Source: Balneolales bacterium (GTDB taxonomy: Bacteria > Bacteroidota > Rhodothermia > Balneolales > Natronogracilivirgulaceae). From it: 10,188 nucleotides of DNA. Shown here one piece after another: positions 1-7,061 of the stretch. Position numbers and translations under genes: made by a program. The notes beneath the pieces are model-generated. The model did no database searches, was not told where the DNA came from, and saw nothing but the letters and a program-made list of their open reading frames with translations. Numbering within the stretch: position 1 is the stretch's first letter; every line of letters begins with the position of its first letter. The DNA is taken from contig SKNL01000004.1 of the NCBI GenBank assembly GCA_007120555.1, positions 1 through 10,188 of the forward strand, written 5' to 3'.

Positions 1-129
1 CAGCAGATAACCGCAATCTGAATCCTGAAAAAATAGGCGCTTTCCCGTCTTTCTATAAAATCCCAATGCCTCACAATAACTTGTTCCTGTAAGCCGGAGG
101 CCTTGTGTCTGTTCCGCGCCCGACCTGTT

Positions 130-1065
130 TTATTTATTTTCGTAGGACTGTAAAGCCGCACGGATAAATCCGTCGTGTGCTTCCAGTTGCTTTTCTGCTT
201 CTTCACGACTCACTTTTGCCAGTCCCATGAGCAGGGCAACCTTGACTTTGCCACCGGATTCCATCATCAGGCGTGATGCTTCATCATAATCGACATCAGC
301 GAACATGGTGATGATGCGCCGTGAGCGTTCCACGAGTTTCTTGTTGGTCAGCATCAGATCCACCATTACGTTTTCATACACCTTGCCAAGGCGTACCATG
401 GCACCGGTGGAGATCATGTTGCAGACCATTTTCTGAGCCGTTGCGCTTTTGAGCCTGGTACTGCCCATGATCACTTCCGGTCCCACCGGGATATCGATCA
501 TGACATCGACCTTCAGCTCCAGTTTAACGTGTTCGGCAGAGACGCAGCAGACCATGATGGTCCGCGCACCACGCCGTTTTGCTTCCTCCAGTGTTCCAAG
601 AACATAGGGAGTGCGTCCACTTGCTGCCAATCCGCAAACGACATCCTTTTCACTAACGTTCAGATGCGCGATATCTTTTCCCCCATGTTCCGGCAGATCC
701 TCTGAACCTTCCTGGGCAACAAACATAGCCTCCCGTCCGCCTGCGATCAGTCCTATCACCTGTTCCGGCCTGGTTCCGAACGTTGGCGGACATTCGGCCG
801 CATCCAGCACTCCGAGCCGGCCGCTGGTACCGGCACCCGTGTAGATCAGGCGCCCCCCCTGAGCCAATGCCTCATGGGTATAGGTGACGGCCTGTGCGAT
901 CTGATCCTTTCTCGTACTCACATATTCGGCGACCAGTTTGTCCTGCTCGTTCATCAGACGGACGATCTCGAGCGGATCAGCCAGGTCAATATGCATGGTT
1001 TCAGGGTTCCTCTGCTCCGTTTCCAGCTTCTTGAGCTGATTGTATAATGCTTGCTTGTCAGACAA
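130..1065 (-). CDS. murQ: N-acetylmuramic acid 6-phosphate etherase MurQ
   Basis: MurQ cleaves the lactyl ether of MurNAc-6-phosphate to give GlcNAc-6-phosphate and D-lactate in the cytoplasm, a step of peptidoglycan recycling. The protein shows the family start LETEQRNPET, the SIS-domain signature GAGTSGRLGVLDAAECPPTF (residues 77-96) and a C-terminal UBA-like helical part (KVALLMGLAKVSREEAEKQL, about 275-294). E91 and E122 are 31 residues apart, the same spacing as the two catalytic glutamates reported for E. coli MurQ (Glu83, Glu114). I place the start at a TTG (1065), because AAGGAG lies 8 nt upstream and this gives 311 aa, close to the usual ~300. An in-frame ATG at 1110 would add 15 residues but has no ribosome site. 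It is the last gene of the left minus-strand block, 112 nt after accC. No recycling kinase or transporter is in view. Identity is firm; the start is less so. Confidence 0.95.
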   Translation of the reverse strand: MSDKQALYNQLKKLETEQRNPETMHIDLADPLEIVRLMNEQDKLVAEYVSTRKDQIAQAVTYTHEALAQGGRLIYTGAGTSGRLGVLDAAECPPTFGTRPEQVIGLIAGGREAMFVAQEGSEDLPEHGGKDIAHLNVSEKDVVCGLAASGRTPYVLGTLEEAKRRGARTIMVCCVSAEHVKLELKVDVMIDIPVGPEVIMGSTRLKSATAQKMVCNMISTGAMVRLGKVYENVMVDLMLTNKKLVERSRRIITMFADVDYDEASRLMMESGGKVKVALLMGLAKVSREEAEKQLEAHDGFIRAALQSYENK

Positions 1066-1073
1066 AATGAATA

Positions 1074-1079
1074 CTCCTT
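1074..1079 (-). promoter_or_regulatory. Ribosome binding site deciding the murQ TTG start
   Basis: On the minus strand AAGGAG is followed by 8 nt and then TTG TCT GAC, the proposed murQ start. It is one of the few strong Shine-Dalgarno matches in this window. It argues for the TTG over the ATG 45 nt upstream, although a ribosome site inside a longer reading frame could be chance. Confidence 0.55.
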
Positions 1080-1177
1080 GTTTTTCGTGATTTCCGGTAA
1101 ATTGTAACATATTTATGTCCCATCGGGAAAATATACGCAAGTTGTGTGAAGCTGTCTTGAAAAAAACTCATTCGAGA

Positions 1178-2761
1178 CTAGCGGCGGTATTTGCGGCGCG
1201 CCCACCACGCTGTTCCTGCACGGCCGCTCGCCGGACCCTTCCGGCTGCTGTTACTTCCGGTTATGGATTGCGGGCCGGATTCGTCTTCCGTCGCTTCACG
1301 GCTATTCCCGGTATGGTCGCGGGCCTGGTTCCGGGAGTTGCCGCCGTGGTTGTTTTCATTGTGCAGTAAACCGGCAATAATGGCAACGGGATGGGATAGC
1401 GTTTCGTTTTGCAGATCCGTCCCGGTAAAATGTTCCGGTATAAAATGGGTGTGATAGCGGCCTTCCCTGAATGCCGGGTGCTCCATGACATACCGGCAGA
1501 ACGGAATGGTTGTGGGACATCCGGTAAGTACGGTTTCATCAAGCGCATGGATCATCCGTGCTATGGCTTGTGTCCGGTTGTTTCCGTAAACGACAAGTTT
1601 GGCCAGTAACGGATCGTACTCGGTCGTGATCTGCTGTCCCGCACGGATTCCCTCATCCATGCGGATATTGGCGCCCGCAGCCGGCCGCCACGCCTGTACG
1701 GTACCGGTTGCCGGAAGAAACTGCTCCATCGGATTTTCCGCACAGATGCGGCATTCAATGGCGTGTCCTTGTCGCCGTATCTGGTGCTGTTTCCAGGGCA
1801 GGGGATGGCCTTCGGCCACCCGGATCTGGAGTGCTACCAGATCGATCCCGGTAATCATTTCCGTGACGGGATGTTCCACCTGAAGACGGGTATTCATCTC
1901 CAGAAAATAAAACCGGCGGTCACGGTCCACCAGGAACTCAACCGTGCCGGCACCTGTGTATCCGCAGCTTCCTGCAGCACGCAGTGCCGCATCACTCATT
2001 TCGGAACGAAGCGCATCGTCAAGAAACGGGCTGGGCGACTCCTCAATCAGTTTCTGATGGCGTCGCTGAATGGAGCATTCCCGTTCAAAAAGATGTACCA
2101 TATTGCCGTGCCGGTCGACGAAGATCTGGAATTCCACGTGTCGCGGCTCATCCAGGTATTTCTCCAGGTAGATCCGATCGTCGCCAAAGGCGCTGGCCGA
2201 TTCCGACCGGGCGGTCTTCAATGCCCCGGGCAGTTCCTTTTCGGTCCGAACCATGCGCATCCCCTTTCCTCCGCCGCCGGCCGCAGCCTTGACAAGCACC
2301 GGATAGCCGATTTCGCGGGCTATGTCCAGAGCTTCCTTGTCAGTTGCGACCGGTGACCTCGCACCCGGCGGAACAGGCACCCCGGCCTTCTCCATAAGTT
2401 CGCGGGCGCGGGTCTTGTCCCCCATTTGCCGTATGGCATGCGGATCGGGACCGATAAAGACGATCTGCTCCTTCGCGCAGGCCCCTGCGAAGCCGGCATT
2501 TTCACTGAGAAACCCGTAACCGGGATGGATGGCATCCGCCTGGCGCTCCCTTGCGACCTGCAGTATCTGCGCAATATTCAAATAGGTTTGAGATACCGTT
2601 TTTCCTTCCAGCAGCACCGTCTCATCGGCATAGAGGGCGTGGGGACTATGTTTGTCGGATTCCGAACAGACCGCTACGGTTTGCAGTCCCAGTTCCCTGC
2701 ATGTCCGCATAACCCGCAATGCAATTTCACCGCGGTTGGCGACGAGTATTTTACGGAACAT
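1178..2761 (-). CDS. accC: Biotin carboxylase subunit of an acyl-CoA (acetyl/propionyl-type) carboxylase
   Basis: The enzyme carboxylates biotin on a carrier protein using ATP and bicarbonate, the first half-reaction of acetyl-CoA or related acyl-CoA carboxylases (cytoplasm). The 527-aa protein starts MFRKILVANRGEIA and has the ATP-grasp glycine loop (AAAGGGGKGMRM, 159-170). The residues equivalent to the E. coli active site are all present: K116, K158, H208, E275, E288, N290, R292, Q294, E296 and R338. The ATG at 2761 is chosen because it begins exactly at the conserved N-terminus; 21 upstream in-frame codons overlap the preceding gene. The start lies inside the 3' end of the esterase-like gene (11-nt overlap), so the two are probably translationally coupled. 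Conserved sequence ends near residue 467; a low-complexity tail rich in N, S, G, R follows and ends AWWARRKYRR. There is no biotin-carrier domain and no carrier or carboxyltransferase gene nearby, so the acyl-CoA substrate cannot be fixed. The RYHTHFIPEHF stretch recalls acyl-CoA carboxylase alpha subunits. Confidence 0.93.
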   Translation of the reverse strand: MFRKILVANRGEIALRVMRTCRELGLQTVAVCSESDKHSPHALYADETVLLEGKTVSQTYLNIAQILQVARERQADAIHPGYGFLSENAGFAGACAKEQIVFIGPDPHAIRQMGDKTRARELMEKAGVPVPPGARSPVATDKEALDIAREIGYPVLVKAAAGGGGKGMRMVRTEKELPGALKTARSESASAFGDDRIYLEKYLDEPRHVEFQIFVDRHGNMVHLFERECSIQRRHQKLIEESPSPFLDDALRSEMSDAALRAAGSCGYTGAGTVEFLVDRDRRFYFLEMNTRLQVEHPVTEMITGIDLVALQIRVAEGHPLPWKQHQIRRQGHAIECRICAENPMEQFLPATGTVQAWRPAAGANIRMDEGIRAGQQITTEYDPLLAKLVVYGNNRTQAIARMIHALDETVLTGCPTTIPFCRYVMEHPAFREGRYHTHFIPEHFTGTDLQNETLSHPVAIIAGLLHNENNHGGNSRNQARDHTGNSREATEDESGPQSITGSNSSRKGPASGRAGTAWWARRKYRR

Positions 2762-3464
2762 GGCGCTGCAGCATATCCCCACGGATCTCCCAGGGATGGT
2801 CTCCGGTTTCGATCCAGTAATCAAAAATATGTTCGATCGCCTTTGCCTTGAGTATGTCGCTGAGCATGTAGTTCACTTCCAGATGCGGATCGTCAGGAGT
2901 AACTACCAGTCGGATGTCCGTGTTCCTGATGTCATCGAGCAGGATCTCGTCATCCAGATTGGGAAGGTATTCCAGCGGGTTGTTGTAATAGACACTATCG
3001 TCGAAGTAGTCATCCATGAACGGGCGGATCTGGAACCTGCCTCCGATGGATATCGCTTTCTGGATCAGGCTCGGGTATTTAAGCAGCATGTTGACTGCAT
3101 GGTAGCCGCCCATACCGACACCTGCTGTCATGACGAACAGGTCATCCCCCGTTTTTCTGATGAATGGAAGCACTTCGTCAATGACATAGCATTCAAACTG
3201 GCGGTGCCGGGTGATCCTCAGTCGCGGGGTTGTCCCGGTATTGAAAAAACTCTCTTTGTCGATCGAGTCAATGCAGTATATCCGGTTATGTCCATTTTCG
3301 ACCTGGAAAGAAAGCGCATCAATGAGTCCGTTTTCCTCCCATTCATTGCGCTTTTCCCCATTATCAGGAAAAACCAGGAGCGGGGTGCCTTCGGTTCCAT
3401 ATACCGTAATGGTGGTCTTTCTTCCCAGGCTGGGGCTTTGCCAGTTGTGATTCGTCTTTTCCAT
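2751..3464 (-). CDS. Esterase-like alpha/beta-hydrolase protein with Gly at the nucleophile position
   Basis: This 237-aa protein resembles the bacterial putative-esterase family (esterase D-like alpha/beta hydrolases). Family-like stretches are the N-terminal WQSPSLGRKTTITVYG, then GTPLLVFPDNGEKRNEWEENG and ECYVIDEVLPFIR, followed by the nucleophile elbow and LEYLPNLDD. In the elbow, T-A-G-V-G-M-G-G-Y-H-A-V-N (113-125), the catalytic Ser of GxSxG is replaced by Gly117 (codon GGT at 3116-3114). An Asp pair (191/192) and His223 in GDHPWE remain as candidate triad partners. I start at the ATG at 3464, where family similarity begins; 45 further in-frame codons upstream look unlike the family and approach crtB. 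There is no signal peptide, so it is probably cytoplasmic. It sits 103 nt downstream of crtB and overlaps accC by 11 nt. Hydrolase activity by the usual mechanism looks unlikely; it may bind a ligand or be structural. Function unknown. Confidence 0.82.
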   Translation of the reverse strand: MEKTNHNWQSPSLGRKTTITVYGTEGTPLLVFPDNGEKRNEWEENGLIDALSFQVENGHNRIYCIDSIDKESFFNTGTTPRLRITRHRQFECYVIDEVLPFIRKTGDDLFVMTAGVGMGGYHAVNMLLKYPSLIQKAISIGGRFQIRPFMDDYFDDSVYYNNPLEYLPNLDDEILLDDIRNTDIRLVVTPDDPHLEVNYMLSDILKAKAIEHIFDYWIETGDHPWEIRGDMLQRHVP

Positions 3465-3567
3465 CGCAGAGGGATTTGAAAAAAGTGACGTGTTTCTGAG
3501 ACTGTTCGGCTGATGGAAAGCTAAAGGATAGCCGGATATTTTAAAAACTTTTTCCGGTGGATGCGTT

Positions 3568-4524
3568 TCACGAGGACCGAAGCGTGTGCCACCAGACACG
3601 GGGAAGGATGACCATCTTCCTTGTTAAGGACAGATAAGCGCGACGGGTAAACACGTCGTAGTCGTTAGCTTCGATTTGATCGAGGATTCTTGCATAATTG
3701 TGACGGGCAAGGCGGACCGGGACCTGGCTGTCGGGCGTCAGCATGGGGATGCCTTTGTCGGCGCTGGCATAATAACTGCGGGCGCGTTCGATCTGAAAAC
3801 GCATCAGCTCCCGGAAAGCGTCGTTCATACGATGGCCGAAGAGATCATCCTCCGATACACCGAATCGGCGGAGATCCCCTGCGGGCAGGTAGATGCGGTC
3901 ACGCAGCAGGTCCTCGCCAACATCGCGGAGTATATTCGTGAGCTGCATCGCGATTCCCAGGTCCACAGCGTGCTTCAGGGCTGCCCTGTCTTTGTACCCG
4001 AAGACCTCACTGATCATGAGACCGACAACCGATGCCACTTTGTAGGAGTAATCGTACAGCTCTTCAAACGTCTCATACCTGTTTTTTGTCAGATCCATGG
4101 CAACCCCGTCAATCAATTCAAAAGGAAGGGTGATGGCAATATCGTGGCGGCGAAGCACGTCCGAAAAAGCCAGCAGGATCGGGTTATCGGACGGCTCGCC
4201 CTCGTAGGTGTGCCGCAGCTTTTCTTTCCACTCTGAAAGCGTTTGTGATACCGCCTGCAGCTTTACGGGATTTTCCGCTATCAGGTCCTCAGCCTCATCC
4301 ACAAGGTTGTCCAGAAAACGGCAAAGCCCGTAAATGGCAAAAATGCTACGCTGTTTGTGATGCGGGAGGAAGCGGGTTGCCAGATAAAATGTCTTGGCAT
4401 ATTTGCGGGTGATGTTGCGGCAGTGGACATACGCATCGCGCAATTCAGGCTCGGTGACCTCTTCAGTCACTCCCCTGTGCAGAGAAGTTCGTTCGTAAAC
4501 CGATCTTAAGGACCAGGATGCCAA
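3568..4524 (-). CDS. crtB: Phytoene/squalene synthase family protein (CrtB-like)
   Basis: The family condenses two prenyl diphosphates head to head: two GGPP to phytoene for carotenoids, or two FPP to squalene or related products. Two Mg-binding aspartate motifs are visible, D72-N-L-V-D76 in CRFLDNLVDE and D201-V-G-E-D205 in NILRDVGEDLLRDRIYLP. The N-terminal stretch HCRNITRKYAKTFYLATRFLP is also typical of bacterial phytoene synthases. The first motif has DN where most members have DD; the DxxxD spacing is kept. The longest reading starts at a TTG (4524, 318 aa). A GTG at 4470 (MTEEVTEPELRDAY..., 300 aa) is a realistic alternative, since family similarity begins just after it. Neither start has a convincing ribosome site. 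It is the first gene of the left minus-strand block and is divergent from lacI. No crtI or other carotenoid gene is in the window, so phytoene rather than squalene is inferred from motif style only. Confidence 0.9.
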   Translation of the reverse strand: MASWSLRSVYERTSLHRGVTEEVTEPELRDAYVHCRNITRKYAKTFYLATRFLPHHKQRSIFAIYGLCRFLDNLVDEAEDLIAENPVKLQAVSQTLSEWKEKLRHTYEGEPSDNPILLAFSDVLRRHDIAITLPFELIDGVAMDLTKNRYETFEELYDYSYKVASVVGLMISEVFGYKDRAALKHAVDLGIAMQLTNILRDVGEDLLRDRIYLPAGDLRRFGVSEDDLFGHRMNDAFRELMRFQIERARSYYASADKGIPMLTPDSQVPVRLARHNYARILDQIEANDYDVFTRRAYLSLTRKMVILPRVWWHTLRSS

Positions 4525-4833
4525 AGTATTTGTCTTCTAATTTGGTGGATGTTTAAAAAGATAACCAGTAAAAGACGAATTCACCTGATTTCGTTCCCCA
4601 CCAACAGTTTCGGTTTCATTTCGCGCTTTTTTCCGGGCAGCAGCGAATCCCTCTGTGCCAGCGCAAAAAGCTCCGGAACAAGATGCGGAGCATGGCCTCT
4701 ATCCGGACGCATCCGGGCCGGCCGTCTGGCAAGGACTGATTTTCAACTTCTCTGTAATTATTCAGCAGAATTCCCTACTTTATATAATTAGGTTCGTTTT
4801 TTTTCTATTGAAGATTAAATTCGGGAGGGTATC
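4525..4833. other. Non-coding divergent intergenic region (crtB / lacI side)
   Basis: About 310 nt separate the 5' end of the crtB-like gene from the micro-ORF. Short open frames here have no recognisable protein character. I see a small GC hairpin (CCGGA-CGCA-TCCGG, 4703-4716) without a U tract, and an AT-rich stretch from about 4755 that fits a plus-strand promoter. No riboswitch or tRNA was recognised, and no convincing LacI-type palindrome was found by eye. Confidence 0.5.
4783..4796 (+). promoter_or_regulatory. Candidate promoter for micro-ORF-lacI-purC
   Basis: TATAAT (4783-4788) is followed directly by TAGGTTCG (4789-4796), one mismatch from the Bacteroidota -7 box TAnnTTTG. It lies about 40 nt before the micro-ORF ATG. 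No good -35/-33 element is seen at the expected distance, so this is a weak call. Confidence 0.3.
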
Positions 4834-4974
4834 ATGCGGAATATGGTTCTGTTATGTGAGACTTCCGGCATATTGCCCCCGAAAAAGCATCAAATCCGCG
4901 CAGGCATGTTTGGCCGTCTGCTGATACTTATCATACCTGCACTGTTAATTAATTCATATTTTTACGCCCAATAA
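4834..4974 (+). CDS. 46-aa micro-ORF upstream of lacI with a signal-peptide-like C-terminus
   Basis: An ATG at 4834 follows GGGAGGG (4823-4829) with a 4-nt gap, one of the strongest ribosome sites in the window, and opens a frame of 46 codons ending TAA at 4974. The first half is hydrophilic (SGILPPKKHQIRAG). An internal Met25 starts the stretch FGRLLILIIPALLINSYFYAQ, a charged residue, a hydrophobic core and a YAQ end, which is how many Bacteroidota signal peptides look. The lacI ATG is 8 nt after the stop and lacks a ribosome site of its own, so reading of the micro-ORF may feed ribosomes to lacI. It could be a regulatory leader peptide, a tiny membrane peptide, the stump of a lost exported gene, or a chance frame. 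No family is recognised. Confidence 0.4.
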   Translation: MRNMVLLCETSGILPPKKHQIRAGMFGRLLILIIPALLINSYFYAQ

Positions 4975-4982
4975 ACGGAATC

Positions 4983-5993
4983 ATGGCAAAAAAGCAAACT
5001 ATTTATGATGTTGCCCGGGTTGCCAATGTGGCAATTTCCACTGTATCCCGAGTTCTCAACGGATCCCCTTATGTCTCCGAGGAGACAAAAAAACGGGTAC
5101 AGAAAGCCATTGACGAGCTCGATTTTCGTCCACAGGTGAATGCGAGAAAGCTGGCTCGACGCGAAGCACAGATCATCGCCGTGGCCCTGCCGACGTTTAC
5201 CACGCCATTCTTCAACGAGGTTCTCAAAGGCATTAAGGACCGGCTCAAGGACACCGATCTGGACTTTATCATCTACAACACCGGATCGACCAATCCGGAG
5301 GAAACACTCAAGATGTTCCTGGATCGCGGTATTCCCGATGCCTTGCTCGTCATCTCTATCAATCTCGATCAGGAGATCGGCAATCGGCTCAAAAGTGCCG
5401 GCATACCCGTCGTACTTGTAGGTGCGAAACACGATGATTTCAACTACCTTTACTGGAACAACTACAAGGGCGGATATCTGGCCGGGGAGCATCTGATCAA
5501 GCAGGGGTACAAGGAAATCGGCATGGTCCGGTCACACAGCAAATCCATGGTTGCCGACGACAGGGAGAAAGGTTTCCGTGATGTCCTTGAAACGTACAAC
5601 ATTCCACTCGATGATAATTTTTTCGTCAAGGGCATCACACGCAAACACTCCGGATACAGTGAAGAGGCCGGTTACGAAGCGGTACAGATCATGAAGGAGC
5701 GCGGCGGCCTTCCCGAGGCCATATTCTGCACAAACGACGCCCAGGCCATGGGCGTGATGCATGCGCTGCGGGAGGGCAAGCTCCGTATCCCCGAGGATAT
5801 CGGTGTCATGGGATATGACAATATCAAAACAGCGCAGTACCTCGGCCTTTCCACCATCGACCAGAAAATGTATGACGTGGGCATGATGTCCATTGACCGG
5901 CTGACGACCATGATCAAGGATAAGGACACATCCGTCGTCCAGAGTGAGATCGAACCAAAACTCGTAGCCCGAAACTCCAGCAAGCGCCCGTGA
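4983..5993 (+). CDS. LacI/GalR-family transcriptional regulator
   Basis: A 336-aa DNA-binding repressor of normal family length. The N-terminal helix-turn-helix TIYDVARVANVAISTVSRVLNG (residues 6-27) is followed by the hinge (FRPQVNARKLAR, 48-59) and a periplasmic-binding-protein-like effector domain. Recognisable late family motifs are AIFCTNDAQAMGVMHAL and IGVMGYDNIKTAQY. The effector is not known. By rough alignment the segment matching PurR Arg190 (nucleobase contact in E. coli) reads HSKSMVADDREKGF and lacks that Arg, so this is probably not a hypoxanthine-sensing PurR orthologue despite the neighbour. The ATG has no ribosome site but starts 8 nt after the micro-ORF stop. Its TGA overlaps the purC GTG by 4 nt (GTGA), implying cotranscription and coupled translation. 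Autoregulation and control of purC are plausible inferences. Confidence 0.95.
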   Translation: MAKKQTIYDVARVANVAISTVSRVLNGSPYVSEETKKRVQKAIDELDFRPQVNARKLARREAQIIAVALPTFTTPFFNEVLKGIKDRLKDTDLDFIIYNTGSTNPEETLKMFLDRGIPDALLVISINLDQEIGNRLKSAGIPVVLVGAKHDDFNYLYWNNYKGGYLAGEHLIKQGYKEIGMVRSHSKSMVADDREKGFRDVLETYNIPLDDNFFVKGITRKHSGYSEEAGYEAVQIMKERGGLPEAIFCTNDAQAMGVMHALREGKLRIPEDIGVMGYDNIKTAQYLGLSTIDQKMYDVGMMSIDRLTTMIKDKDTSVVQSEIEPKLVARNSSKRP

Positions 5994-6955
5994 ATTCCAA
6001 GGCCGACCGCTCGCAACTGCTTGAGCATTGCATCACCGAAACGATGCCACCGGGACACTCCGCGGATTACAGGGGCAAGGTGCGTGATATCTACTATCTG
6101 GATGAAGACCGGATGGCTATCGTTGCCACCGACCGCATCTCCGCCTTTGACCATATCTTCAACGAACCAATCCCGTACAAAGGCCAGCTGCTCAACAAGC
6201 TGGCATGGCACGGCTTTCGCAACGTCGAAGACCTCTGCACGCATCACGTCATCGATGTCCCGCATCCCAATGTCACCATTGCCCGGAAATGCCGGCCGCT
6301 TCCGGTGGAGGTGGTCGTCAGGGGATATCTGACCGGACACGCGTGGCGGGTCTACAAGGAAGGCGGACGCGAGCTTTGCGGACAGCAAATGCCCGACGGC
6401 CTGCGGCAGCACGAAGCCTTTCCCGAACCCATCCTCACTCCCACTACAAAAGCAAGAGAAGGACACGACGAGGATATCTCCGATGCGGCAATCCTGTCCG
6501 GAGGACTTGTTGACGAGCCTGTGTGGGCTGCAATCCGCGAGACCGCGATGAAGCTTTACCGGCGCGGATGGGAAGTGGCGCAAAAGAAGGGCCTGATACT
6601 GGTCGACACCAAGTACGAATTCGGGCTTTTCCGCGACAAACTGGTACTCATCGACGAAGTGCATACCGCCGATTCCTCCCGTTATTTTTACACGGATGGA
6701 TACGGGGAGCGCCTAAAAAGCGGGGAACCCCAGAAACAACTCTCCAAGGAGTTCCTTCGGGAATGGCTGATCGAAAGCGGCCACCATGCAACGCTCGACC
6801 AGAAACTGCCGGTGCTGCCCGACGATGTGCGCATTTCCATCTATGAACGCTATCGCGAATTGTACGAAACGCTGACCGGAGAGACGTTCCGACCGGTTCC
6901 AACAACAGATTTTGATCGCGATTTGGCCGTGCTGCTCGACAAGCTTTCAAAATAG
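5990..6955 (+). CDS. purC: Phosphoribosylaminoimidazole-succinocarboxamide (SAICAR) synthase
   Basis: SAICAR synthase joins aspartate to CAIR with ATP in de novo purine synthesis (cytoplasm). Family motifs in order: RGKVRDIY (28-35, nucleotide loop), ATDRISAFD (46-54), VVRGYLTGHAWR (109-120), ILTPTTKAREGHD (148-160) and LIDEVHTADSSRYFY (220-234). At 321 aa it belongs to the longer ADE1-like form found in yeast and many Bacteroidota, rather than the ~240-aa E. coli type. The usual HTPDSSR has Ala for Pro (HTADSSR). The GTG start overlaps the lacI stop by 4 nt and has no ribosome site, so translation probably depends on coupling. No other pur gene is in the window; purC is linked here to a regulator rather than to a purine operon. 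It converges with queE, with 106 nt between. Confidence 0.96.
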   Translation: MNSKADRSQLLEHCITETMPPGHSADYRGKVRDIYYLDEDRMAIVATDRISAFDHIFNEPIPYKGQLLNKLAWHGFRNVEDLCTHHVIDVPHPNVTIARKCRPLPVEVVVRGYLTGHAWRVYKEGGRELCGQQMPDGLRQHEAFPEPILTPTTKAREGHDEDISDAAILSGGLVDEPVWAAIRETAMKLYRRGWEVAQKKGLILVDTKYEFGLFRDKLVLIDEVHTADSSRYFYTDGYGERLKSGEPQKQLSKEFLREWLIESGHHATLDQKLPVLPDDVRISIYERYRELYETLTGETFRPVPTTDFDRDLAVLLDKLSK

Positions 6956-6975
6956 GGATTCGGGGCCGGCGCAGT

Positions 6976-7003
6976 CGCAAGGCTGCTGCAAGCGCAAGGC
7001 TGC
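6976..7003. repeat. Two 11-bp direct repeats between purC and queE
   Basis: CGCAAGGCTGC occurs at 6976-6986 and again at 6993-7003, 6 bp apart, in the short convergent gap. No hairpin followed by a T tract was found, so I do not call a terminator here. Confidence 0.5.
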
Positions 7004-7061
7004 CGCATAAGCAGAGTTGTCCAGACGGGTTCTGGTGCCTCGTTACCGTAGCGTTGCCATC

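Noticed and set aside
1..129. Terminator or further gene downstream of murQ
   Set aside because: A T6 run is present on the minus strand after weakly pairing AGGC/GCCT ends, but no convincing stem; no coding signal in either direction.
2652..3479. Long plus-strand open frame (275 codons) opposite the esterase-like gene
   Set aside because: Its protein has no family character, while the minus-strand frame carries clear alpha/beta-hydrolase motifs; it is an antisense shadow.
3539..3565. CCGG-flanked A/T palindrome between crtB and the esterase-like gene as a terminator
   Set aside because: The pairing is short and A/T only in the centre, without a GC stem followed by a T run.
4703..4716. CCGGA-CGCA-TCCGG hairpin as an intrinsic terminator or operator
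   Set aside because: Five-pair stem with no following T tract and not shaped like a LacI-family operator; left only as a note in the gap entry.
4549..4924. Two plus-strand open frames of 80-89 codons in the crtB-lacI gap
   Set aside because: No ribosome site, no family features, composition unlike the neighbouring proteins. The better-supported frame here is the 4834-4974 micro-ORF.
5672..6664. Long minus-strand open frame (330 codons) opposite lacI and purC
   Set aside because: It spans the junction of two well-recognised plus-strand genes and shows no motif; a codon-bias shadow.
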